From assembly GCA_963573385.1 (NCBI GenBank), contig CAUYLG010034963.1, positions 41,544 through 105,543 on the forward strand: a stretch of 64,000 nt of DNA, read 5' to 3'. The DNA is from Cacajao melanocephalus (lineage: Eukaryota; Chordata; Mammalia; Primates; Pitheciidae). Of the stretch, positions 53,391-64,000 are shown one piece after another. A program made the position numbers and the translations under genes. A model generated the notes under the pieces. That model made no database searches and was not told the origin of the DNA. It worked only from the letters and a program-made list of their open reading frames with translations. Each line of letters starts with the position of its first letter. The stretch's first letter is position 1.

Positions 53391-55234
53391 CAGATTTGTG
53401 GAAAATAAAATGCACCTACCTCTTGTGAAAGGAGTAATAACATCTAAAAGATATGAAGCATAATTTGGGTAATAAAGCCTCATTTAATGTGACAGTCCAT
53501 ATTCTTTTCAGTGATTTCCAGAAATGTTCTTGTCATTCAACAAAAATCTATTTTTATTTTTCTTTGACTCAAAAATTTTGTTTTAACCTAAGAAGATCCC
53601 CATATAAAAAGTGAGTGCAATTGTCACCTTGTGGATTTTATCAATTGTATGAGTCAGTTCTTACACTGCTGTAAAGAAATACCTGAGACAGACTAAATTA
53701 TAAAGAAAGGAGGTTTAATTGGCTCACAGTTCTGCAGTCTATACAGGAAGCATGGCTGCGGAGGCCTCAGGAAACTTACAATCATGCTGGAAGGCAAAGG
53801 GGAAGCAGGTATGTCTTATATGTCTGGAACAGAAGGAACAGAGAGAACAGGGAGGTGCTACACAGTTTTAAACACCCAGATCTCATGAGAACTCACTCAC
53901 TATCACAAGAACAGCAAAGGAGAAATCTGTCCCCATGATCCAGTCACTTCCTACCAGGCCCCATCTCTTACATTAGTGATTACAATTTAACATGAGATCT
54001 GGGCAGGGACACAGACCCAAACCTTATTATTCTGCCTCTGGCACCTTTCAAATCCCATGTCCTTCTCACATTTCAAAATACAACTATGCCTTCCCGACAG
54101 TCTCCCAAAGTCTTAACTCATTCCAGCATTAACTGAAAAGTTCAAAGTCTCATCTGAGACAAGGCTAATGCTTTCCACCTATGAGCCTATAAAATCAAAA
54201 ACAAGTTAGTTACTTCCAAGATACAATGGGGGCAAAGACATTGGGTAAACACTGCCTTTCCAAAACCAAAAAACCAACCAAAAGAAATGAGCTACAGGCC
54301 CCTGCAATTCCAAAACCCAGAAGGAGAGTCATTAAATTTTAAAGCTCCAAGATAATCTCCTTTGACTCCATGTTTCACATCCAGGTCACACTGATGCAAG
54401 AGATGAGCTCCAAAGGGCTTGGGCAGCTCCACCCCTGTGGCTCTGCAGGGCTCAGCCCCCATAGCTGCTCTCAAGGGCTGGCATTGAGTGCCTGTGGCTT
54501 TTCCAGGCACACAGTGCAAGCTGTCAGTGGATCTACCATTCTGAGGTCTGGAGAATGGTAGCTCTCTTCTCACAGCTCCACTAGGCAGTGGCCCAGTGGG
54601 GACTCTGTGTGGGGTCTCCAACCCCACATTTCCCCTTCACACTGCCCTAGTAGAGGTTCTCAATGATGGTTCCACTTCTGCAGCAGACTTCTACCTGGAC
54701 ATCCAGGCTTTTCCACACATCTTCTGAAATCTAGGCAGAGGTTGCCAAGCCTCAACTCTTGCACTCTGCACACCCACAGGCTTAACATCACATGGAAGCT
54801 GCCAAGGCTTACAGCTTGCACCCTCTGAAGCATAGCCTGAGTACCTAAGACCCTTTGAGCCACAGATGGACATGGAGCACCTGGGATGCAGGGAGCAGTG
54901 TCCTGAGGTTGCACAGGGCAGCAAAGCCCTGTGCCTGGCCCAGGCCCACAGAACCATTCTTCCCTCCCTAGGCCTCCAGACCTCTGATGGAAGGGGCTCC
55001 CATGGAGATCCCTGAAATGCCTTTGAGGCCTTTTTCCCATTGTCTTGGCTATTAGCAATCAACTCTTCTTATGTAAATTTCTGCAGCCTGCTTTAATTCC
55101 TCCCCTGAAAATGAGTTTTTCTTTGCTACAGCATAGCCAGGCTGCAAATTTTCTAAACTTTTACACTCTGCTTCCCTTTTAAATATAAATTCCAGTTTGG
55201 GGTCATTACTTTGCTCATTCATATAAATATAAGT

Positions 55235-55489
55235 GTGGTATATATATATATATATATATATCTGATGGAATACTACTCGGCCATAAAAAGGTACAATGGA
55301 CTTTGGGGACTTATGGGGAAGAGTGGGAGTGAGCGGGGGATAAAAGACTATAAATATGGTGCAGTGTATACTGCTCCGGTAATGGATGCACCAAAAACTC
55401 AGGAATCACCACTAAAGGACTTACTCACGTAGCAAAATGCTCACGTACCCCAATAACCTGTGGGAAAATAAAAATTAAAAAAAGAAGCT
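55235..55489 (+). mobile_element. L1 3' end with internal deletion, inserted in the MaLR internal region
   Basis: A (TA)n stretch is followed by 'ggaatactactcggccataa', jumps to 'tacaatggactttggggact', then continues through 'caggaatcaccactaaagga' to an A-rich tail. This is primate L1 3' sequence lacking the stretch between the first two motifs. MaLR text resumes at about 55490. Confidence 0.85.
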
Positions 55490-56043
55490 GCCGGGCCACA
55501 TCTTGAATGCTTTGCTGCTTAGAAATTTCTTCTACCAGATATCCAAAATCATCTCTCTCAAGTTCAAAGTTCCACATATCCCTAGAGCAGAGGCATAATG
55601 CCACCAGTCTCTTAGCTAAAGCATAGCAAAAGTGACCCTTACTCCAGTTCCCAATAAATTCCTCATTTCCATCTGAGACCTCCTCAGCCTGGAACTCACT
55701 GTCCTTACTGCGATCAGAATTTTGGCCACAATCATTTTAAAAGCCTCTAAGAAGTTCCACACTTTCCCTCATCTTCCCGTCTTCTTCTGAGCCCTCCAAA
55801 CTGTTCGAACCTCTGCCCATCCCCAGTTCCAACAGTCCTTCCCCATTTTCAGGTGTCCTTATAGCAATGCCCCACTTTTTGGTACCAATTTTCTGTCCTA
55901 GTCCATTCTTGTGCTGCCATAAAGAAATGCCTGAGAATGGGTAATTTATAAAGAAGAGAGATTTAATTGGCTCACAGTTCTGCAGGCTATACAGGAAGCA
56001 TGGCTGGGGAGGACTCAGGAAACTTACAATCATGATGGAAGAC

Positions 56044-56139
56044 GAAGGGGAACCAGGCATGTCTTATATGTCTGGAACAGAAGGAGGAGAAAGAAGGGGA
56101 AGCAGGCCTGTCTTACATGCCTGGAACAGAAAGAAGACA
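56044..56139 (+). repeat. 48-bp tandem duplication inside the 5' LTR
   Basis: 'gaaggggaaccaggcatgtc' (56044) and 'gaaggggaagcaggcctgtc' (56092) start adjacent copies, each with 'ggaacagaa'. The matching 3' LTR at about 53797 has only one copy, so the duplication arose after insertion. Confidence 0.85.
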
Positions 56140-56332
56140 GAGAAGAAGAAGGTGCTACATACTTATAAACAACCAGATCTTGTGAGAACTCATTCACTAT
56201 CACAAGAAAAGCAAAAGGGAACTCTACCCCCATGATGTAATCACCTCCTGAGCCCCACCTCCAACATTGGGAATTACAATTTGACATGAGATTTGGATAG
56301 GAACACAGACCCAAACCTTATAACCAATCAAT

Positions 56333-57179
56333 TCCGGATACCAATACAGAATGTTTTTCACTGAAAATCAGTTTATAAATAAATGGTGCAGGGAATTCTA
56401 AAGTAATGCATCAACCATGGATAACTGAAGTGCTTAAAACAATTTTTAAAAACTGATGGGCTAAAAGTTGCTGTGAGAAAAACACTACATAACATTTCCT
56501 AAAATTGTTCTGTTTTATTAGAATATGGTTTAAGTGGTGTTAGGGGGAAAAGACATGTCCCCTTAGGGATTGTCAGAAAGAATGAAAAGCAGCTTAGCAA
56601 AGAGACAGAAATGTAAATGTGATATTTATCAGGGGAAATGAGGGTATGATTAAATAAAATGAAACCAGCCTTTCTGTCAGAAAAGAACTTAATGCAGAAG
56701 TCATACTTGAGGTCTTTTTGTCATCTTCTGAAAGACTAAGAGGCTGGCCTGGCCAGAAGTGGCCTTCACCAGAACAGAGGTAGGAAGAGTAGGCCGAGTT
56801 TATTTCTCAGGTCAGGTTCAACCTCCTGAAAGTCCAGCTGAATTAAAGTCTTCATTAAATTCATGAAAGGATACAGGAATCACAGTCTGGCCTCTTTTAA
56901 CATCGCTCTCCTGGAATTGAATGGAAGGTCTATCTCTAGTTCTGAGGAAGGCAGGTCCCAGGGAGGTGATAGCTTCTAAGTCCACAGCTTCTGCTTGCCC
57001 TTTTGAGAGCTCCAGCTCATCTGGCAGGTCTTGCCTGTTTCACATCTTTGGAGATCAAATATTCTGTAGCCTTCATCTCCTCCCCTCAAACATGCATTAA
57101 ATAAATACAAATTTTAAGTTAAAAATGTATTAGAAAGATTGTCTGTTTTATTGGAAAGCACGCTCAGATTCTAAGGTGG
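56333..57179. other. Unique intron sequence
   Basis: No gene or repeat recognised. Confidence 0.5.
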
Positions 57180-57335
57180 ACACAGATCGCTTGGGGGTCT
57201 TGTTCAAATGCAGACTTTGAGTCAGTGAGTTTGGAGTGGAGCCTGAGAGTCTACGTTTCCAGTAAACTCCCTCGGACAGGGGGTGGGTGACTGGTGTCAC
57301 TGGTTAAGGGGTCATACTTTGAGAAGTGAGGATCT
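57180..57335 (+). repeat. MER5A-like element
   Basis: 'cagatcgcttgggggtcttg', 'ttcaaatgcagactttgagt', 'ggagcctgagagtctacgtt' and 'catactttgagaagtgagga' follow MER5A order. Confidence 0.7.
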
Positions 57336-57430
57336 AAAAGTTCTGGCTTCTGACAACCTGTTTTCTCACTTGTAAAATGAAAGGCTTTGGATGAAGATGC
57401 CATTTAAGTCTGCCCGTCTGCAGCATCTCA
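57336..57430 (+). repeat. MIR-family fragment
   Basis: 'gttttctcacttgtaaaatg' is the MIR core; the rest is decayed. Confidence 0.55.
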
Positions 57431-57599
57431 AGGCGCAGACAGCAGAGAAGGCTGGCGATTGTCCAGAACATGATCTCTGCTCTGAGTTTTCAAGGACTCC
57501 CCGTTTTATAACACTGCGAAGCTAGAAAGGAAAAGTGAATGCAAACAGGGAAGGAAATACAGTTTATATTCTGACAATCCCAGAGTGATTACAATTACT

Positions 57600-57780
57600 C
57601 ACCTGATGCCTTTGCCAACATTTAAAGGTTTGGCTTTAATTAGATCACACAATCCACAATTGAACATTCTAATTGTGCAGTGTTTGTCTCAAATATGCTA
57701 TTGGGTTGGATTAATTCTTTCCAAAGTATGCCCAATGGAACAGTTCAATTTTCAATGCAAATTAAGTGTAGTCACAAAAG
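57600..57780. promoter_or_regulatory. Candidate regulatory (conserved non-coding) stretch
   Basis: A non-repeat AT-rich block packed with homeodomain/POU-type sites: TAATTAG (57638-57644), GGATTAATT (57708-57716), CCAATGG near 57732, and the octamer ATGCAAAT (57755-57762). Such clustering is typical of developmental or neuronal enhancers. Function is inference only; conservation was not tested. Confidence 0.3.
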
Positions 57781-58729
57781 ATTACTACCTTTAGATCTTA
57801 AAAATATTTTTAAACAGAGTGCAAGTAAATATACAGTTTGATGTGACATTTTTTTATGCTAACCATGTCAGTCATGGAGGAATTTAATACCATCTTGAAA
57901 TCTTTCTTACCCTTTGGATTCCCCACTGATGTTTTCTTGTTAGTGAAATCTTCCCAGAGACCACATGAGAATGTATGGCCACCTCCTGCCCCTCTGCTCC
58001 CGTTTACATTGCTGTTGGGGTGCACACCACACTGCTGGGCTTGAGCTCATTTTGTTTCGTGTCTCTTTGTGTCCTTCTCTGAATTATGAGCTCCTTAAGC
58101 CATCCTGACAGAGTAGGAAGATGGATGACTTGGAGCACAGGTACATGAGTTTACATTTCTGTGTGGTTCTGTCCTGATCATATGATCCCAGGAGGCTACG
58201 GATGTTTCACTGCCTTAGTTTTTGATAAGCCACTTTCCCCAGACTGTAAATCCTATCCTCTCATGGGTCTGAAAGTTCAAATGCCTTCAGGGACAGGGTG
58301 GTAGAAGAAATGGAGAAAGCAGTGGATGGTGATAGTCCAGGGAGCAGTAGGGATCTTGGTTAACCCGCCTTGCCCCAGGATCTCAGATGCACTTTCTTTA
58401 ATCACAACAGGGTTGAGCTCAAGCAGAAACTAACCCCCAGCTAAAGACCTTGCTTCACATCACCTCGCTCCTGGTTTGCACATAACAGGGGTTCCCAAGT
58501 TGAGCTTAGCAGAAAGAACAGTGGCAATATTCAAAATAATTAATAACAAGGATAGCCAGGGGATCAAAATAACATGTTTATAGCTCTAAGCATTACCCTG
58601 TATCATCAAGTTTTAACCCTTTAGTTGCTGGATCAAGACCAGGCTTTCCCAATGAATGGAGCCAGGGCAATTGAGCCTGGTGCAATGGAATATCAGCCCT
58701 GAGAAAGACCTCCAGGCTTTAGTCAGAGA
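57781..58729. other. Unique intron sequence
   Basis: No gene or repeat recognised. Confidence 0.5.
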
Positions 58730-58930
58730 AACACCATTTCACAACTCTGGCTAGCCACTTAGTATCTGTTAGATCAAGTTGAATAATCTCTCTGAGCCTC
58801 AGTTTCCTTATCTGTAAAATGGGTTAATAATAGTCACTTTTCAGGACTGTGGTGAGGATTAAGTGAACCAACATAGGGAATGCTCCTCAAAGAGTGCCTG
58901 GCACAAACAGATGCTCACTCAGTGAAAGTA
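58730..58930 (+). repeat. MIR SINE
   Basis: 'ctctgagcctcagtttcctt', 'atctgtaaaatgggttaata', 'gtggtgaggattaagtgaac' and 'agagtgcctggcacaaacag' are in MIR order, well preserved. Confidence 0.85.
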
Positions 58931-59090
58931 GTAGCAGGGGCTGTTTACTATTACCATTAAAAGATAATACGTGGTTATTGATTGAATGCAGACAGCTTGT
59001 CTCTGTGTTGCCCATCCTTTCTGTAGTCAAATAATTCAGGTGGACCACACGAGGTCTTGGTTTACTATTGCCATCATGGTGGCTTACCAT

Positions 59091-59157
59091 GGGGCTCTGG
59101 GGCTAAGGGGACGGGGGGCGGGGCAGTTCTGAAGGATGTAAGGGGAAGGGGATGGGG
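59091..59157 (+). promoter_or_regulatory. G-quadruplex-forming tract with a GC box
   Basis: Five G runs of 4-6 (59091-94, 59099-102, 59107-110, 59113-118, 59120-123) with loops of 4, 4, 2 and 1 nt form a strong G4 motif on the coding strand. It contains the Sp1/KLF-type box GGGGGCGGGGC. Further G runs lie at 59142-59157. A TATAAAAG follows at 59238. Confidence 0.7.
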
Positions 59158-59237
59158 GAGGCTTTGTTCCCAGGGCTGGAGCTTTAAGAAAGGCTCCCAA
59201 GTCTTTAGATCACAGCAGCCTCAGGCCACTCCTGATC

Positions 59238-59245
59238 TATAAAAG
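59238..59245 (+). promoter_or_regulatory. TATA-box-like motif downstream of the GC box (tentative)
   Basis: TATAAAAG about 120 bp after the GC box, in the gene's orientation and about 1.7 kb before the next SV2C exon. Such strings are common by chance in AT-rich DNA. Confidence 0.25.
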
Positions 59246-60928
59246 CTCACTTTCTGATTTGTAGGCATTTAAAAATACAGATATTCTTATAAAGAAGCTT
59301 AGCTAGTGGTTATCTTCTGAGAGGCATGAGTGGCAAACTTGAGCCTCTTATGCTATAAATAAGAGATCTGCTACATAGGCATTTCCCTGGGTGAATCCTT
59401 CTGCTTTTGGAATCCCTCACGCTGCACCGATACATTCTCTAAATTGTCTCCTGGACACGCACTGGGTCTCATGATATGAGTAATCTCTATTGAGAAGGAT
59501 GATCTATGCATAGTCAGCACCATAGTGCAGAGAAAAATATACCCTCCACACCCAAGCGAAGGTTGACCACCCCATTCTCTGCAGTACCCCAGCCTAAATA
59601 AAGACAGCTTTTATTTTGTCTTCTTTTACAATTGCTCACAACATTCACCATTCACTGTAGCTGAGTGTACTCAGCTATCTGCAAAACAGCATCCCTGCAT
59701 TATGGATATGTGGGTTATGAAACCTCGCCAAGAGTTTTTTCCATATTGTTTCATTAACTGTGTGTTTACCAAACTAATTTTAGGGTAAGTGTTTAGGATA
59801 GTTCCCAAACTAATCTAAAGCAAAAAATAAACTAATGGTTTTTTTACATTTTTACTTAAATGCTACAGAGTATCTTGAATGTGCCTTTGAAAATGATTCT
59901 TGGGTAAAGCATCAGAAAAAGTAGAAATTGAAACAGAAGAAATAGCAATTTCCTTCGTGCCACTTCCAGATACAACAAACCTTCATTTGCTATTTATGCC
60001 ACCTCCCCTAGACGTTTCGCACCGTGGTACAAACCCTCTTGAACTAACATTTGCCACATGGAATATTATTGCAGCCTGAGAAAGATTCTGGACAGGGCCT
60101 ACGGCAGGTCTGCTTTTCTATTTTTTTGTTTTTCTTTTTATTCTTTTCATTTTTCCTCATAAAATATGACCACATGGTTTATTCAGGTGAAAAAATTCTT
60201 AACCATCATAGGTGAAGGTCTGTTTTTTTTTTTTTTTTTTTTGGAAGAAAGTGTGTTAGAAAATTCAAGTATATAATATATCAAGACAAGAGGAATATCT
60301 GTCTGACTCTGGATTTTCCATTTGTTTCCCTTAGGAACCAAAGCCAACCATGATAAATTTATTATTTCCCATCATACTAACACCCTTTTCCTTCCTTTTA
60401 CCTCCTGGCTCCCAGAGTCTTCTCTTATGGGCAAAGTTAGAAACTATTTTCAAATTAACTCGTATAATCTCTAAACTCACCTTTCCTAACTCCCATAAGA
60501 GCAAGGGCTTCTAGGAGGGACCATGGAGAAAGAACTCACGGAGTCCTCTAGAGGGGTCTTGAGAGTGGTCTCCCATCTTGGCCCTGTCATGGTGATAGGC
60601 TGGGCATTTGGACCAAAGGTAAGTTGACTGTGGGTCACATGCAAGGATGGCTCTGTATGGCGATTTCTCATGCCTGTCTGTCGTGTACCCACCCCCACAA
60701 AAATGGACTGGAACGTGACCATTTGATCTTCTTGTACATGCAATGGTAAAGGAAATGACTTCTCATCAGCCCATGCAATTGGTCGTGGCTGATGGTAGCC
60801 CACAGAGCTTACTCTTCAACTTGAAAGCGGATTACTGTGTCCTGAAGGTGATATTTTTAAAGGAAATTTTTCCCATGCAAAATGCTGGAATGTATTTTGT
60901 TCCTTGTTCACTTGCTGTTACGTGTGTC
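59246..60928. other. Unique intron sequence
   Basis: No repeat family recognised. A run of 20 T is at 60223-60242. The 105-codon minus-strand frame at 60486-60803 has no recognisable motif. Confidence 0.5.
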
Positions 60929-60976
60929 ATTGACTCCCAATCTCTGATGTGTTTCTTTGTTTTCTGTGTGTTGCAG
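60929..60976 (+). promoter_or_regulatory. SV2C: 3' splice site of the long intron
   Basis: T-rich tract 'tttctttgttttctg' then TGTGTTGCAG|GC. YTNAY-type branch candidates are TTGAC (A at 60933) and CTGAT (A at 60947), 43 and 29 nt before the junction. A second AG four bases later (GCAG at 60977-60980) would break the frame, so the first is used. Confidence 0.9.
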
Positions 60977-61157
60977 GCAGCATAGTGTACCTCGGGATGA
61001 TGGTGGGGGCGTTCTTCTGGGGAGGACTGGCAGACAAAGTGGGAAGGAAACAGTCTCTTCTGATTTGCATGTCTGTCAACGGATTCTTTGCCTTCCTTTC
61101 TTCATTTGTCCAAGGTTATGGCTTCTTTCTCTTCTGTCGCTTACTTTCTGGATTCGG
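60977..61157 (+). CDS. SV2C: SV2C internal exon: TM2, MFS motif A, TM3, start of TM4
   Basis: A 181-bp exon enters in phase 1 (GC completes the Gly codon begun at base 83) and leaves in phase 2 (GG). Translation from 60979 gives SIVYLGMMVGAFFW, GGLADKVGRKQSLL, then a hydrophobic helix ending SSFVQGYG, and FFLFCRLLSGF. This covers TM2, the cytoplasmic loop with the signature MFS motif A (GGLADKVGRK), TM3 and the beginning of TM4. The residues match SV2C rather than SV2A or SV2B (for example FFWGGLADKVGRKQ). No stop, frameshift or key-residue loss is seen, so it looks functional. SV2 proteins sit in synaptic vesicle membranes; no transported substrate is established. Confidence 0.95.
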
Positions 61158-61163
61158 GTAAGG
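61158..61163 (+). promoter_or_regulatory. SV2C: 5' splice site after the SV2C exon
   Basis: CGG|GTAAGG, a good donor at the end of SV2 similarity; the frame reaches TAA immediately if unspliced. Confidence 0.9.
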
Positions 61164-61867
61164 TTTTCCCCTTCATATTTTATAGTAACATGTTTATTCT
61201 TCATAATTGAACACATTCTCCATTCTAGAGAACCTCATTAGCAGGAAATTATCCCTTCACGTTATCTCCTTCCATATCCTCATGTCAGCCCTAGAAGCCA
61301 CAATGCTGGTTCTTAGAAATATAATTATCAACCTTTAAATCCAGGAGAGAAGGGATCACACACCTATATTTTCATAGCTGCTTGTTTTAGTGTTTTACTT
61401 CTAGAAGATGGGTATTGTTTTCAATGGAATGCCATTTCTATGATAGAACACATCCATACATATATGCTTCTGAAAATTTAACTTAAGCAGGAAATCGCTC
61501 TGGTCCTACCTGTTATGAATGAATTAAAGGTTTGAAACGTTAGAGTGTGCTCTTAAATTCAGGATTAGAGTGTCTCAAATAAATGCTGTTTTTTTTGATC
61601 TATGTTAACTTGGCATATTTAACTTGATAGAAAACCTCTTTGAGACATAATTTTTAGTAAGTTCCTGACTTCTGTTGAATTAACAGAAGTTGTGCCATTA
61701 CCCAAATGCAGTGGCATGGTGTAACCGATGGTGTAGTCATTTTCTTTAAAGCGCTTAAAGCACTTATTACTATACTAACTGAATCCATAAGCACAGAAAA
61801 ACCTAATAGCTCAATAAAGAATAATATATGAGAAACTTTGTTTCAATAAGAAAAAAAATAATAAAAA

Positions 61868-62011
61868 TATAAAATTTTTGTAACAAATGGGTACTAGGCT
61901 TAATACTTGAGTGGCAAAATAATCTGTACAACAAACCCCCATGACACAGGTTTACCTCTATAACAAACCTGCACATGTACCCCTGAACTTAAGTTATATA
62001 TATAATTTTTG
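61868..62011 (+). mobile_element. 118-bp 5'-truncated L1 3' end with target-site duplication
   Basis: Bases 61881-61998 contain 'aataatctgtacaacaaacc', 'cccatgacacaggtttacct' and 'aacctgcacatgtacccctg', the end of primate L1. The flanks 'tataaaatttttg' (61868-61880) and 'tatataatttttg' (61999-62011) differ by one base. Confidence 0.85.
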
Positions 62012-62594
62012 ATTCATGATTGAGAACTTAGAGACATTTTTTGAAGATCTCTAAGACAAAATGAATCTGTAGGAATAATATACAATTTTTAGAAATTAAT
62101 GAAGAAAATGAGGGGAACGGGGCTAGGTTATAAACTTTAAAAGCTATCAGTTGTGGTTGTTGGTGATACACCACCACAACCTACAAGGCAGAACATAGTT
62201 CTGTGAAAAGAGGTCAGAGGACTATAGCGTGTCTTTCTTAATTATGTATAGTAGGATTTCCCGTAGCTCCTCATATGCTACATTCTGCACACAGTGAGCA
62301 CTTAGCAAATACTGGACTAACTTGCACAAATTTTAGGAGCTTTCCTTAGAGTAAAGACAGTGTATTTCAATAAACCAAGATAGCTGGAGAGTTTGGAAAA
62401 GTGTAAAATATTTTGTTCTTTGAAAAAAATGTTCAGAATCGATCATTTGCTTCGTAGCAATGGAGAAAGGGGAGGGGGGCTTTTTCTCCACAGGGGAGTC
62501 CCTTGGTGCTCAGTTTTTGTGAGACTGGATACATAAGCTGCTGACTTGGATTTTGGATCATGTAGTCACAGGGTTTCAGCAGACCTAAATGTTG

Positions 62595-62624
62595 AATGAT
62601 TGAATGAATGAATGAATGAATGAA
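62595..62624. repeat. (GAAT)n microsatellite
   Basis: 'gaatgattgaatgaatgaat' continuing as GAAT units to 62623. Probably length-polymorphic. Confidence 0.93.
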
Positions 62625-63089
62625 CAGATGTTATTTGGAGCTATTTGTTAAAAGGACCTTCTCAGTGAGTAGGTCCATAGGATAAGACATTCTTGCCATC
62701 AAGAAAGGCCAGGCTTCCTTCTCTCTTTTATTATCTATGTAATACCACTACCCTGTCAAGAGAAGACTAACAGCATAGGTGCTGAATTTTCCAGTCCTTT
62801 CAGTTTGCAACCTTTTTTGGGAAATTTAAGCAATATCTAAAGACCCAAAAGGACCTGATTGTTGTCACATTATGGTGGCAATTTTACTTGCCAATCTGGA
62901 TTGTGACATGGTCATCCCAGCAGTCTGTAGAGACAAGGTCCATTGTGGTGGCTGCAAAATATGCCAAACTAAATGGACTGTCCAGAAGCAAATTCAAAGG
63001 CAACATAAAAGCAGAGACAACTTAGATGTATTCTTGATATCCTCCTCATTTCTGCTGCAGACAAATCATTCTTCAGTCAGTAGCTCAAG

Positions 63090-63262
63090 ACTGCTGGGGG
63101 CTGGGAATCAAGAAATCGAGGTGTGCCCTGCTCCTGCCCTTTATCATGGCATCTTGAGAAAGTCATGCAGGCTCTCCTGCCTGATTTTTCTTTTGTAAAA
63201 GATATTAGGACTTTGCATTCTTACCTTGGAGTGTGAAGATCAAATGAGATGATGTTTCAAAA
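63090..63262 (+). repeat. MIR SINE fragment
   Basis: 'tgagaaagtcatgcaggctc', 'ctgatttttcttttgtaaaa' and 'gtgaagatcaaatgagatga' keep MIR order. An L1 abuts its right end. Confidence 0.6.
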
Positions 63263-63264
63263 GT

Positions 63265-64000
63265 ACAAGGTCACAAAAGCCAAAATAGACAAATAGGATC
63301 TAATGAAACTCCAGAGCTTCTGCACAGCAAGAGAAACTATCATTAGAGTCAACTGGCAACCAACAGAATGGGAAAACATTTTTGCAATCTACCCATCTGA
63401 GAAAGGGCTAATATCCAGAATCTACACAGAACTAAAACAGATTTACAAGAAACAAACAAACCAACCCATTCAAAAGTGGGCGAAGGATATCAACAGACAC
63501 GTTTCAAAAGAAGACATATATGAGGCCAACAAACATATGAAAAATGCTCATCATCACTGGTCATTAGAGAAATGCAAATCAAAACTACATTGAGATACCA
63601 TCACACACCAGTTAGAATGACGATCATTAAAAAGTCTGGAGACAACAGATGCTGGAGAGGATGTGGAGAAATAGGAACACTTTTACACTGTTGGTGGGAG
63701 CATAAATTAGTTCAACCATTATGGAAGACAGTGTGGTGATTCCTCAAGGACCTAGAAATAGAAATTCCATTTGACCCAGCAATCCCATTACTGGGTATAT
63801 ATCCAAAGGATTATAAATCATTCTATTAAGACACATGCACACGTATGTTCATAGCAGCGCTGTTTACAATAGCAAAGACCTGGAACCAACTCAAATGCCC
63901 ATCAATGATAGACTGGACAGGGAAAATGTGGCACATATACACCATGGAATACTATGCATCCATGAAAAATGATGAGTTCATGTCCCTTGCAGGCACATGG
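63265..64000 (+). mobile_element. L1 (L1PA/PB-like), 5'-truncated, sense, continues past the window
   Basis: Begins within the C-terminal part of ORF2 ('gccaaaatagacaaatagga', 'ctccagagcttctgcacagc') and runs through the ORF2 end ('ttacactgttggtgggagca', 'tttgacccagcaatcccatt'). Stops occur in the frame (TAG near 63296, TGA near 63592), so no functional ORF2 fragment is encoded. It is clearly younger than the L1 at 23-29 kb. Confidence 0.92.

Larger units (their letters stand above)
53640..56332 (-). mobile_element. MaLR (MST/THE1-related) element with both LTRs, antisense
   Basis: The element runs 53646-56326: 3' LTR (about 53646-54031), internal region (to about 55893), then 5' LTR (about 55894-56326). 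On its own strand it begins TGGTTATAAGG. The 5-6 bp repeat 'atcaat' flanks it at 53640-53645 and 56327-56332, as expected for ERVL-class integration. The internal region is homologous to that at 47.6-49.1 kb and carries a later L1 tail. Open frames of up to 132 codons are fragmentary; no intact viral gene is present. Confidence 0.88.
61158..64000 (+). other. SV2C: Next SV2C intron, 5' part
   Basis: Begins at the GTAAGG donor and runs off the window. It holds a short L1 tail, a GAAT repeat, a MIR and a longer L1; the remainder is unrecognised unique sequence. Confidence 0.88.

Noticed and set aside
54292..55062. Overlapping open frames of 111, 132 and 123 codons
   Set aside because: They lie in the second MaLR internal region, overlap each other in different frames and are fragmentary.
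60957..61241. Second open frame over the SV2C exon
   Set aside because: It is a shifted frame of the same exon and lacks SV2 similarity.
63303..63593. 96-codon ORF2-like frame
   Set aside because: Part of the truncated L1 at the window end; stops flank it.

Overview
The window is primate, most likely human, nuclear DNA lying almost entirely inside one gene. The Alu repeats (several with both monomers and A-tails), young-looking L1 3' ends and MaLR/THE1-type LTRs indicate a primate genome. Two short coding pieces on the + strand match the synaptic vesicle glycoprotein SV2C. Bases 1-83 are the 3' end of one exon, and 60977-61157 is the next complete exon. The pieces join in frame across a split glycine codon (G|GC, phase 1) and both have consensus splice sites. 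Bases 84-60976 are therefore a single intron of about 60.9 kb, and 61158-64000 is the start of the next intron. I see no other convincing protein-coding gene on either strand.

Layout. 0-12 kb: mostly unique AT-rich intron with a 93-bp L1 tail, old mammalian repeats (MIR, L2), two Alus, and a locally duplicated block near 7.2 and 8.2 kb. 12-22 kb: a 33-base T run, an antisense ERV1-like solo LTR, an L1 3' end, MER5-type DNA transposon pieces and two older Alus. 22-29 kb: an LTR-like element, then a decayed sense-strand L1 of about 6 kb carrying a later antisense LTR and a partial Alu. 29-44 kb: MIR/L2 fragments, two Tigger-like DNA transposons, microsatellites, several local duplications and long unique stretches. 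44-56.4 kb: a cluster of four antisense MaLR elements, two of them still LTR-internal-LTR, themselves hit by Alu and L1 insertions. 56-61 kb: mostly unique, with a possible conserved regulatory stretch and a G-rich/TATA region about 1.8 kb before the exon. 61-64 kb: the following intron, with two L1 pieces; the second runs off the window end.

The only functional product visible is part of SV2C, a 12-transmembrane MFS-fold vesicle protein. The encoded part covers the end of TM1, the first luminal loop, TM2, MFS motif A, TM3 and the start of TM4. Everything else is intronic sequence that is transcribed and spliced out. I did not find a new multi-gene system. The most unusual items are a 40-bp 5S rRNA-derived insert between 17-bp target-site duplications (about 53.0 kb), several local segmental duplications with uneven divergence, and an all-antisense set of LTR elements. 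Repeat family names come from recognising consensus features by eye, without RepeatMasker, so subfamily calls are tentative.
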